Shown here: piece by piece, positions 36,147 through 43,519 of the stretch | Layout: each line of letters begins with the position of its first letter | How positions within the stretch are numbered: position 1 is the stretch's first letter | DNA from: Pedobacter terrae | GTDB lineage: Bacteria > Bacteroidota > Bacteroidia > Sphingobacteriales > Sphingobacteriaceae | Length of the DNA: 64,000 nucleotides | NCBI RefSeq assembly: GCF_900100705.1 | Contig: NZ_FNCH01000008.1 | Coordinates: 186,001 to 250,000 of the forward strand | Direction of reading: 5' to 3' | The notes under the pieces: model-generated | What the model was told of the DNA's origin: nothing | What the model saw: only the letters and a program-made list of their open reading frames with translations | Database searches by the model: none | Translations under genes and position numbers: made by a program

Positions 36147-37478
36147 ATGTATCAATTAACAGTACCTGCCGATCGCGTTAACGAATCTTTAAGTAAGCAC
36201 ATTTTAGCCGACGGTTTCGACCTGACCTATGATATGGAAAAAAGTCATGGCGCTTACATTTACGACTCGAAATACAATAGGACTTTACTCGATTTTTTCA
36301 CTTGTTTTGCTTCAGTTCCCTTAGGTTACAACCACCCTAAAATGGTTAATGACGAGGCTTTTAAAAAGAATCTTTTACTTGCCGCTTTGGCCAATCCCTC
36401 AAATTCCGATGTTTATACCCAACAATATGCACAATTCGTGGAAACATTTTCTAAAATTGGTATCCCCGATTATCTGCCACACGCTTTTTTTATTGCAGGT
36501 GGAGGCTTAGCGGTAGAAAACGCCATTAAGGTTGCCATGGATTGGAAGGTTCAGAAAAACTTTGCAAAAGGATATACTGAAGAAAAAGGTTTTAAGGTTT
36601 TGCACTTCGAAAGGGCTTTTCATGGCCGTACAGGTTATACAATGAGTTTAACCAATACCCTACCCGATAAAACAAAATGGTTTGCGAAGTTCGATTGGCC
36701 AAGGGTAGCTATTCCGGAAGTTAAATTTCCACTTTCCGGAAATCACTTAAACCATGCCATTGCTACTGAAGAAGCTTCGTTGGCCCAGATCAAAAAAGCC
36801 TTTGCAGATGATAAAGATGACATCTGCGCCATCATCATAGAACCCATCCAATCAGAAGGAGGAGATAACCACCTGCGGGAGGAGTTTTTGATTCAACTTA
36901 AAGCTTTAGCCGATGAAAATGATGCCTTTTTAATTTACGATGAAGTACAAACAGGCGTGGGATTAACCGGTAAATTCTGGTGCCACCAACATTTTAGCGA
37001 AAAGGCCAGACCAGATATTATTGCTTTTGGTAAAAAAATGCAGGTATGCGGTATTCTTGTTGGCAATAAGGTTGATGAAATTGAAAGCAATGTATTTAAA
37101 GTACCCAGCCGAATTAACTCCACATGGGGAGGCAATTTGGTTGATATGGTACGTTCTGCTCAGATTTTACAGATCATAGAGGAAGATCGGCTATGCGAAA
37201 ATGCCGCAAAAATAGGCGCGTACTTAAAAGATCAACTAGAAAATTTATCGCATAAATTTGATCAAATGACAAACGTGCGTGGAAAAGGTTTGTTGTGTTC
37301 TTTCGATTTCCCGACAAAAGAAATGCGTAATGCATTTATTGGCAAAGGACTGGAAAACAATGTGATGTTTTTGGGTTGTGGTGAAAAAACCATACGTTTC
37401 CGTCCGGCACTCTGTATTGAGCAAAAGCATATTGACGAAGGCCTGACGGTTATGGAAAAAATATTACCTTTATTGTAG
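36147..37478 (+). CDS. lat: L-lysine 6-transaminase
   Basis: The 443-residue fold-type I class III aminotransferase moves the epsilon-amino group of lysine to 2-oxoglutarate, giving 2-aminoadipate semialdehyde and glutamate. The PLP motifs are EPIQSEGGDNHLREEF, LIYDEVQTGVGLTGKFW with the PLP-ring Asp, and DIIAFGKKMQVCGI with the Schiff-base Lys. The QVCG segment and the long N-terminal part (GAYIYDSKYNRTLLDFFTCFASVPLGYNHP) are typical of the lysine-specific branch and not of ornithine or acetylornithine enzymes. I used the ATG at 36147; a TTG at 36123 lies inside the promoter's -7 box. A small membrane protein gene follows at once. Confidence 0.9.
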   Translation: MYQLTVPADRVNESLSKHILADGFDLTYDMEKSHGAYIYDSKYNRTLLDFFTCFASVPLGYNHPKMVNDEAFKKNLLLAALANPSNSDVYTQQYAQFVETFSKIGIPDYLPHAFFIAGGGLAVENAIKVAMDWKVQKNFAKGYTEEKGFKVLHFERAFHGRTGYTMSLTNTLPDKTKWFAKFDWPRVAIPEVKFPLSGNHLNHAIATEEASLAQIKKAFADDKDDICAIIIEPIQSEGGDNHLREEFLIQLKALADENDAFLIYDEVQTGVGLTGKFWCHQHFSEKARPDIIAFGKKMQVCGILVGNKVDEIESNVFKVPSRINSTWGGNLVDMVRSAQILQIIEEDRLCENAAKIGAYLKDQLENLSHKFDQMTNVRGKGLLCSFDFPTKEMRNAFIGKGLENNVMFLGCGEKTIRFRPALCIEQKHIDEGLTVMEKILPLL

Positions 37479-37480
37479 GC

Positions 37481-37882
37481 ATGAACAGAAAATCGTCGGT
37501 TTATTTCCTGGTTGCAGGGGTTTTAGTGTTGATCTTTTTTATGGTTAAAAATGTTTTTGATCAGCCAGGAATTAGTGATATGAAAGCTGGCTTTAAAGAA
37601 GTGATCAAATATAGAAATGACAATAACACCGGCCCTATACAACGGATTTACGTGGTGACAGTTAAAGATTCGATTTGGAAAGAAATGGAAGATTATGGCA
37701 ATTTAATGCCACATACCAAATATGGTAATACCAAAGTGTATTTTTTTATGCAAAATGGAAATGTTCCAAACACATTAGAGCCTGGAGCAGTAAACTTCGA
37801 CCCAACATTTAACAAATCATGTATTGCCCTATATGAAAAAAGTGCGATGAGCCAGGTCGCATTTAATAAACATCCGTTTTAA
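37481..37882 (+). CDS. Small hypothetical protein with N-terminal anchor
   Basis: The 133-residue product has one N-terminal membrane or signal segment (VYFLVAGVLVLIFFMV) and a soluble domain outside (QPGISDMKAGFKEVIKYRNDNN, then RIYVVTVKDSIWKEMEDYGNLMPHTKYGNTKVYFFM). I do not recognise the family. It starts two bases after the lat stop, so it is translated from the same message. Whether it has anything to do with lysine catabolism is unknown. Confidence 0.6.
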   Translation: MNRKSSVYFLVAGVLVLIFFMVKNVFDQPGISDMKAGFKEVIKYRNDNNTGPIQRIYVVTVKDSIWKEMEDYGNLMPHTKYGNTKVYFFMQNGNVPNTLEPGAVNFDPTFNKSCIALYEKSAMSQVAFNKHPF

Positions 37883-37907
37883 ACGCAGTTTTTTGGTATA
37901 ATTACAC

Positions 37908-38768
37908 ATGAATCGTGATTATAATTCGATAAGTCCATCAGCAAAATCACTAATGCTGGCCAAAAGCTTAACGGATATTCCTTTTGTTGCTGATGCTGTA
38001 AAATTAATTTACGGCAATGACGCCATTGAACATTTATTGAACAGAGACTTTGATGAGGTATTTTTAAAACGACTGGTGCATTTTGAAAGTAGATATTTAT
38101 CTCTGGATAGTTTACTTTTTGCGTCGGGTTCCTTAAATATTTTAGAAATTTCTTCTGGTTATTCTTTTAGAGGCTTGGATTTGGTTTTAAGGCATCCGAC
38201 AATTTATTATTTGGATACTGATTTACAAGGTATTATCGATATCAAGAAAGATTTGGTTGAACGGCTAATCGTTAACGAGAAATTAAACTTGAAAGGTAAG
38301 CTTAAAACTGAAGCTTTAAACGCATTAAATGAGGATGCCTTTCTAAATGCTGTAAATCAAATGCCCCTTGGTCCGATAAGCATTATAAATGAAGGCTTAC
38401 TGGTATATTTAAACACCGATGAAAAGACATCTCTATGTAAAACCATCCATAAATCATTAAAACAAAGGGGTGGATATTGGATCACTGCTGATGTTTATGT
38501 TAAACGGCTTAAACTACAAAATGATACCGGTGATCATTTTTCTCAGTTTTTGGAAGCGCATCATGTAGAAGATAATAAGTTCGAAAGTTTTGAGCAGGCA
38601 GAACACTTTTTTCTGGAACAAGGTTTTAAACTGGTCACCAAAGCAACTTCAGTCTGGCATCAACTTTCTTCATTAAAATATATTGATATTGAATTATTAA
38701 AAAAAATGAAAGAACAGGCGAATAAAATTGGGAGAATCCGGGAAACCTGGGTGTTAAAAGCGATTTGA
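37908..38768 (+). CDS. SAM-dependent methyltransferase, LCMT/TcmP-like
   Basis: The 286-residue protein resembles the leucine carboxyl methyltransferase/tetracenomycin-type O-methyltransferase family. The SAM-binding region appears as NILEISSGYSFRGLDLVLRH (motif I), then IYYLDTDLQGIIDIKKDLVERL (motif II acidic residue), then SIINEGLLVYLNTDEKTSL, which matches the 'EGLLxYL' motif of the family. No signal peptide is present. The acceptor is unknown. It is 25 bases after the preceding small gene and probably the third gene of the lat operon. A repeat-rich gap follows. Confidence 0.75.
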   Translation: MNRDYNSISPSAKSLMLAKSLTDIPFVADAVKLIYGNDAIEHLLNRDFDEVFLKRLVHFESRYLSLDSLLFASGSLNILEISSGYSFRGLDLVLRHPTIYYLDTDLQGIIDIKKDLVERLIVNEKLNLKGKLKTEALNALNEDAFLNAVNQMPLGPISIINEGLLVYLNTDEKTSLCKTIHKSLKQRGGYWITADVYVKRLKLQNDTGDHFSQFLEAHHVEDNKFESFEQAEHFFLEQGFKLVTKATSVWHQLSSLKYIDIELLKKMKEQANKIGRIRETWVLKAI

Positions 38769-38880
38769 TTAAACAGAACGAAATACTCAGCATTTAAATA
38801 TGTAAAATTACATGACTTGTTTGCCGAATGCGTTAATCCTTATGATTTGGAAATGAAGGGTTTTGTGCATTTGGCATTTT

Positions 38881-38997
38881 CAGTCCCGCTTTCCCTCCTG
38901 CCAATTTAAAGAAATTGGCAGGAGGGAAAGCGGGTTTATAAACGAAGTTTTATGCCTTGAGAAAAACCGCTGTTCAATAAACCTGACAACAGCGGAT
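38881..38997. repeat. Second copy of the two-hairpin structured repeat
   Basis: A perfect inverted repeat with 23-bp arms (38885-38907 and 38912-38934, loop AAAG) encloses the core TGCCAATTT/AAATTGGCA. It is followed by a second hairpin with 8-bp arms CCGCTGTT (38967-38974) and AACAGCGG (38988-38995), whose loop contains AATAAACC-GAC, as in the copy at 2915-3172. The gap 38769-39258 holds no gene. It also has a motif near 39144 (CTTCGACTACGCTCAGACTGA) common in such repeats. Confidence 0.65.
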
Positions 38998-39201
38998 GCA
39001 CCGGTTATGTTACATTTCGGTGTGCTTGCTTGTTTCACAGGTTTCTATCGGGCTACAGCGAATGGCAGGACTATAGCACCTATGAAATGCTGACGTTCAT
39101 TTCCTAAACCTAAAAAACCCTGCTATTTATCATCCTACATTAGCCTTCGACTACGCTCAGACTGAAAATTATCTAATATAATTTAGCTCGGACCCAACAT
39201 T

Positions 39202-39249
39202 AAACTCACGAAGTTCCCAGCGCATTAGCCCTTTAAACTTCGTGAGTTT
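39202..39249 (-). terminator. Hairpin at the end of the acyl-CoA dehydrogenase gene
   Basis: Perfect 14-bp arms AAACTCACGAAGTT (39202-39215) and AACTTCGTGAGTTT (39236-39249) with a 20-base loop, ten bases from the dehydrogenase stop. The T tract is short, so strength is uncertain. Confidence 0.6.
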
Positions 39250-39258
39250 TCCCAACCG

Positions 39259-40620
39259 CTAAACAAAAGCTGAAAATCCCGTTATTGCCCTACCCACAAT
39301 CAGGGTATTAATTTCTTTGGTACCCTCATACGAATAAATCGCTTCAGCATCGGCCACAAAACGCGCTACATTGTATTCCAGTAAAATACCATTTCCGCCC
39401 ATCACTTCTCTTGCTTTGCTTACCACATCACGTGTTCTTAACGAACAGAAAACCTTCGCTAATGAAGCGTGTTCATCTTTTAATAAACCCTGATCCTGTA
39501 ATTGTGAAAGACGGAAACAAAGTGTTTGCATCGCCGTCAAATTCGATAACATCTCTACCAGGTGATTTTGAATCAATTGGAAAGATGCAATGGGTTTACC
39601 AAACTGTTTTCGGGTACGGGTATATTCCAAAGCATTTTCATAAGCACCTCGGGCGCAACCCACAGCCTGCCAGGCAACTCCCGCGCGTGTCATTTGTAAT
39701 ACTTTAGCGGTGTCTTTAAATGAATTTGCATTTTGCAGGCGACCTGCCTCCTCTACCTCGCAGTTGGTTAAGGTGATAATACCATTTTGCACAATCCTCA
39801 GGGCCATTTTATCCTGCATTTTCTCTACAGCAAAACCCGGATTATCTTTTTTCACGATAAATCCTTTTACTTCGCCGCTTTCCTCATCACGTGCCCAAAT
39901 AATTAAAATATCGGCAAAAGTGGCATTACCAATCCATTTTTTCTGACCGTTTAATATCCATTTGCCATTTACTTTTTTACATGTTGTGGTTAGTCCGCCG
40001 GCAGCGGCAGACCCTACTTCGGGCTCGGTTAACCCAAATGCGCCAATAATTTTAAATTGTTGCATCAGCGGCAACCATTGCTGTTTTTGTTGCTCCGAGC
40101 CACATAAGTAGATCGATCCCATAGCCAAACCGCTCTGTACACCAAAAAAAGTAGAAATAGAAGTATCAATCCTGGCCATTTCCATGGCTAAGATACCTTC
40201 CATTAAATTCGATTTCCCCGGACAGCCATAACCTTTGTAGGTTAAACCACAGATATTAAGTTCGGCAAGTTTTGGGATGATTTCGAAGGGGAATTCAGCT
40301 TTGTTCCAGTAATAATTAACAATGGGTTTTACTTCTTTCTCTAGAAAAGCACGTACTTTTAACTGAAGCGCACGGTCTTCATCCTTTAACGCTTCGTCGC
40401 CCAAATGGTAAAAATCGCCTTCAATAGGTGGCAATTCTTTCTTTTTGCCAGATCCACCCATCATTTTCATCATCCCCTGAATCTGCTTATCATCCAGGCT
40501 TGATATGGTTTCGACCATTTTGGGTAAATCGACCTTTTTCGATAAAGCTTCCAGCTTGTCGAAATCTACATGTTTAAAAAGATTATAAGCGTTTTTGAGA
40601 GAAGAAAATATATTCGCCAT
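39259..40620 (-). CDS. Acyl-CoA dehydrogenase, glutaryl-CoA-dehydrogenase-like
   Basis: The 453-residue FAD enzyme has the full acyl-CoA dehydrogenase fold: GCPGKSNLMEGILAMEMARID, the FAD-binding GAFGLTEPEVGSAAAGG and WILNGQKKWIGNATFADI, and TRTRKQFGKPIASFQLIQNHL. Near the C terminus it has AIYSYEGTKEINTLIVGRAITG, where the Glu is the catalytic base position of the glutaryl-CoA branch. A role in lysine or tryptophan breakdown via glutaryl-CoA is plausible with lat nearby but not proven. An N-terminal extension of about 80 residues (FSSLKNAYNLFKHVDFDKLEA) precedes the core. The ATG at 40620 is the best start. The first 29 codons and the region upstream are duplicated behind it. Confidence 0.9.
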   Translation of the reverse strand: MANIFSSLKNAYNLFKHVDFDKLEALSKKVDLPKMVETISSLDDKQIQGMMKMMGGSGKKKELPPIEGDFYHLGDEALKDEDRALQLKVRAFLEKEVKPIVNYYWNKAEFPFEIIPKLAELNICGLTYKGYGCPGKSNLMEGILAMEMARIDTSISTFFGVQSGLAMGSIYLCGSEQQKQQWLPLMQQFKIIGAFGLTEPEVGSAAAGGLTTTCKKVNGKWILNGQKKWIGNATFADILIIWARDEESGEVKGFIVKKDNPGFAVEKMQDKMALRIVQNGIITLTNCEVEEAGRLQNANSFKDTAKVLQMTRAGVAWQAVGCARGAYENALEYTRTRKQFGKPIASFQLIQNHLVEMLSNLTAMQTLCFRLSQLQDQGLLKDEHASLAKVFCSLRTRDVVSKAREVMGGNGILLEYNVARFVADAEAIYSYEGTKEINTLIVGRAITGFSAFV

Positions 40621-41254
40621 TATTATTCGTTTTGAGAATAACAAACGAAGGGCTGTTTTGTTGGAATGTCAAAATAACCGCAAAGGGCGCAAAGTTTTTT
40701 CGCAAAGAAACGCAAAGCATTATTTCAGTTTTTCCATAGAGGGCGCTGAGGTTTACACTGAGGAACACAGAGATTTAAACTGCTAAGGGCGCAAAACTTT
40801 TTCCACAAAGACATTTGAGGTTTCAAGTCATTAAAAAATGTACCCAGCTCGGTGCTCTTTGTGCCTTTCTTTGTGAGTCTCTGTGGTAATCAACCTTTTT
40901 CGATAAAGCTTCTAGCTTGTCGAAAGCTACATGTTTAAAAAGATGGTAAGCGTTTTTGAGAGAAGAAAATATATTCGCCATTATTATTCGTTTTGAGAAT
41001 AACAAACGAAGGGCTGTCTTGTTGGAATGTCAAAATAACCGCAAAGGGCGCAAAGTTTCTCCGCAAAGAAACGCAAAGCATTATTTCAGTTTTTCCACAG
41101 AGGGCGCTGAGGTTTGCACAGAGGAACACAGAGAATTAACTGCTAAGGGCGCAAAACTTTTTCTACAAAGACATTTGAGGTTTCGAGTCATTAAAAAATG
41201 TACCGAGCTCGGTGCTCTCTGTGCCTTTCTTTGTGAGTCTCTGTGGTTAAGATC
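40533..41254. repeat. 361-bp tandem duplication of the dehydrogenase 5' end and upstream DNA
   Basis: The segment starting CCTTTTTCGATAAAGCTTC at 40533 recurs at 40894, an offset of 361 bases. The same offset holds for the start codon (40618/40979) and the TTTCAG motif (40723/41084). The two copies are nearly identical across the first 88 coding bases and the upstream flank, with scattered base differences. The duplication therefore copies the gene's start and presumably its promoter. Confidence 0.9.
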
Positions 41255-41548
41255 AAAGCATATTTCAGTTTTTCCACAGAGGGCGCTGAGGTTTACACTG
41301 AGGAACACAGAGAATTAACCGCTAAGGGCGCAAAACTTTTTCCACAAAGACATTTGAGGTTTCAAGTCATTAAAAAATGTACCCAGCTCGGTGCTCTCCG
41401 TGCCTTTCTTTGTGAGTCTCTGTGGTTAAGATCAAAGCATTATTTCAGTTTTTCCACAGAGGGCATTGAAGTTTAAACAAATCAAGAAAAATGTGTCCAG
41501 CTTGGCGCCCTTTGCACCTTTCTCTGCGAGCTTTGCGGTTAAAAAAAG
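40674..41548. repeat. Array of GCAAAGGGCGCAAAG-type repeats, about 180-bp units
   Basis: A unit beginning TTTCAGTTTTTCCA(C/T)AGAGGGC occurs at 40723, 41084, 41263 and 41443. Complete units run through CAAAACTTTTTC, GGTGCTCT and TTTGTGAGTCTCTGTGGT; the fourth is shorter and diverged. The last three are spaced 179 and 180 bases. The outer parts (CGCAAAGGGCGCAAAG and CTCTGTGGTTAA) resemble a repeat family seen in many environmental bacteria. Open frames through the array are by-products of the repeat. Confidence 0.8.
40894..40981 (-). pseudogene. Duplicated 5' stub of the acyl-CoA dehydrogenase gene
   Basis: From the ATG at 40981 the frame reads MANIFSSLKNAYHLFKHVAF and then DKLEALSKKV, nearly matching the start of the intact gene, then runs into repeat DNA and stops at 40823. 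It cannot give an enzyme. It shows two amino-acid changes (N to H, D to A) against the functional copy. Confidence 0.85.
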
Positions 41549-41550
41549 AC

Positions 41551-42267
41551 CTACCTTAAATCAAACAAACTATCTACGCCCAATAATTTCCGCGAAGTAA
41601 AACCTTCGCCAAAAGTGGCACCAATGCTTTTACCAAATTCTCTTGAACGTCCAATTACGCTTTCAAAAAACTCAGGGGAAGAGATATAGGTTTCTTGACC
41701 TTCAACATCTGGATTATAAAACTGTGTTTTAAAAGCCTGGATCGATTCGATCTTTTTATCCATATGATCAGATATATCCACAATAATATCAGGCTTTAAA
41801 TATCGATCTTGAATAAATTGCAATAACAATCTAGGGCGATGTGCTTCTTGCAGAACCCCATCCATTGATGTTTCTATTTTTTGTAAACCTGATAGAAAAA
41901 CAGAATCGTAAACCAAGTCGCCAGCCCTTCCATGGTCGGGGTGACGGTCTTCAAGCGCGTTGCTCAAAATAATTTCTGGTTGATATTTTCTAATCACTTT
42001 GATCACTTCTAAACGGTGAAATTCATCGTTCTGAAAAAATCCATCCCTCAATCTCAGATTTTCGCGGATATGCAAACCTAAAATTTTAGCTGAATCTGCC
42101 GCTTCTCCGTCTCTTGTTTCTGCTGTACCCCTTGTACCGAGTTCACCTCTGGTTAAGTCTACAATGCCCACTTTTTTACCGAGGGCAATATGTTTTAAAA
42201 TAGTACCTGAACAGCAAAGCTCTGCATCATCAGGATGTACAGCTATTACTAAAATATCTAACTTCAT
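41551..42267 (-). CDS. bshB1: Bacillithiol biosynthesis deacetylase BshB1
   Basis: The 238-residue LmbE/PIG-L zinc enzyme removes acetyl from N-acetylglucosaminyl-malate in bacillithiol synthesis. The metal motif AVHPDDAELCCSGT (His11, Asp14) and the second motif LEDRHPDHGRAGDLV supply the zinc ligands and base. The DLTRGELGTRGTAETRDGEA segment is typical of BshB1. Bacillithiol is the main low-molecular-weight thiol in many Bacteroidota. bshA and bshC are not in the window. It lies eight bases after the glutathione-peroxidase-like gene on the same strand, suggesting a thiol-redox operon with the DUF4294 gene. Confidence 0.93.
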   Translation of the reverse strand: MKLDILVIAVHPDDAELCCSGTILKHIALGKKVGIVDLTRGELGTRGTAETRDGEAADSAKILGLHIRENLRLRDGFFQNDEFHRLEVIKVIRKYQPEIILSNALEDRHPDHGRAGDLVYDSVFLSGLQKIETSMDGVLQEAHRPRLLLQFIQDRYLKPDIIVDISDHMDKKIESIQAFKTQFYNPDVEGQETYISSPEFFESVIGRSREFGKSIGATFGEGFTSRKLLGVDSLFDLR

Positions 42268-42275
42268 TGATTTTA

Positions 42276-42788
42276 TTATTGGGTATTTTGATTCAGCAAT
42301 TGCTGAATTTTCTTTTTGATTTTCGAATTTAATGGCTTAGTAAACGGTAAGAAATAATCTTCCAGCTCGCCATTTTTGTTTACGAGGTATTTATGAAAAT
42401 TCCATCGTGGCTTCGAACTTAATTTTGCATTTTGTTTTTTATCGCTCAGGAACTGATAAAGTGGGTGAGCATTTTCCCCGCGAACGATAATTTTATCAAA
42501 AACCGGAAACTTTACACCGTGGTTAATCTCACAGAAAGATGTAATATCTGATCCTTCCAAAGGTTCCTGCTTTCCGAAATCATTAGCAGGAAAACCCAGG
42601 ATTTCGAAATCAGGATTGTTAATCTCGTCTTTAAGTTGCTGTAATTCCGTCAACTGTGGTGTTAGACCACATTCTGACGCGGTATTTACGATTAAGACAA
42701 CTTTGTTCTGAAAAGCAGATAAGGGCTGTTCTTCGCCATTAACTTTCTTAACCTTAAACGAATAAATATTTGGGGTGCGCTCCTGCAT
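42276..42788 (-). CDS. Glutathione-peroxidase family thiol peroxidase (Cys type)
   Basis: The 170-residue protein is a cysteine-containing GPx. The peroxidatic Cys40 is in VLIVNTASECGLTPQLTEL, the Gln of the active site in LGFPANDFGKQEP, and the Trp-Asn in PRWNFHKYLVNKNGE. Most bacterial members use thioredoxin; in an organism making bacillithiol the reductant is open. It reduces hydroperoxides in the cytoplasm. The start is ATG 42788. It lies between DUF4294 (six bases upstream) and bshB1 (eight bases downstream), a tight operon. Confidence 0.92.
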   Translation of the reverse strand: MQERTPNIYSFKVKKVNGEEQPLSAFQNKVVLIVNTASECGLTPQLTELQQLKDEINNPDFEILGFPANDFGKQEPLEGSDITSFCEINHGVKFPVFDKIIVRGENAHPLYQFLSDKKQNAKLSSKPRWNFHKYLVNKNGELEDYFLPFTKPLNSKIKKKIQQLLNQNTQ

Positions 42789-42794
42789 GATATA

Positions 42795-43409
42795 TTATTG
42801 ATAAAATCCTGAAGTACGGATAATAGATTCTATATCTCTATCTGTATTCGGATCATAAGTGCTTTTTAGATTATGTCCAACTACCCGGGCAACAATTTGA
42901 TAAGAAAATGCCGCAAAACCCCCTTTAGTTTGTTTTACAATATCATATGTTGTTCTGCCCACTTCACGATCGATCAGTTTCGTTAAAATCTGGCCCTGAG
43001 TAATCGTCAACTCTTTTATTTCACGGTTAAACATGTCTTTTATTTCTTTATCACATTGTTTAACCAATTGTTTTTGTTCTTTTTTTTCTGGCGTTCTGGC
43101 TAAATCCTGCTCAAGTTGTTCATAACGGCGTTTTGCAAACAAAGCATAAGGCATTACCTTCAATACATTGTACCGTAAACGGTTATAAGCTGCCTGCTCA
43201 GCGGGTGATTTCCAGATCCTGGCTGCATAAATGTTAACTTCATTCAGTTGCATCCATGGAATCATCACTCCATTATCGTTGGTAGAGGCTACTTTTATCG
43301 TATCGCTTTTTCCTAATTTAGGGAATACAGGGGCAGTTGGTTCCTGCGCCCGCAGTGAAACACCATAAATCATTACAATACAAAGAAAAAAGAGCCCTTT
43401 AAATTTCAT
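42795..43409 (-). CDS. DUF4294 protein, exported
   Basis: The 204-residue protein has a signal peptide (MKFKGLFFLCIVMIYGVSLRA) and the DUF4294 domain: LNEVNIYAARIWKSPAEQAAYNRLRYNVLKVMPYA, EIKELTITQGQILTKLIDREVGRTTYDIVK and GGFAAFSYQIVARVVGHNLKSTYDP. The family is Bacteroidota-specific and of unknown function; members are often the first gene of a short operon. It begins 110 bases from the divergent RelA/SpoT gene and is followed closely by the GPx gene. Confidence 0.9.
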   Translation of the reverse strand: MKFKGLFFLCIVMIYGVSLRAQEPTAPVFPKLGKSDTIKVASTNDNGVMIPWMQLNEVNIYAARIWKSPAEQAAYNRLRYNVLKVMPYALFAKRRYEQLEQDLARTPEKKEQKQLVKQCDKEIKDMFNREIKELTITQGQILTKLIDREVGRTTYDIVKQTKGGFAAFSYQIVARVVGHNLKSTYDPNTDRDIESIIRTSGFYQ

Positions 43410-43519
43410 AAATTTATACTTTTACAAAGTTAGGTGTTATTTCATATATTAGTTGTTTCACAGAACTAATATAAGTTTTATTCATAAATAAGACGCATTT
43501 TTTTACGCAAAAAATACAA

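Noticed and set aside
40956-41318. 120-residue plus-strand protein across the repeats
   Set aside because: It consists of translated repeat units and the antisense of the dehydrogenase start; no independent support.
40674-41548. CRISPR array
   Set aside because: The units are about 180 bases long, near-identical throughout and lack alternating unique spacers; no cas genes are nearby.
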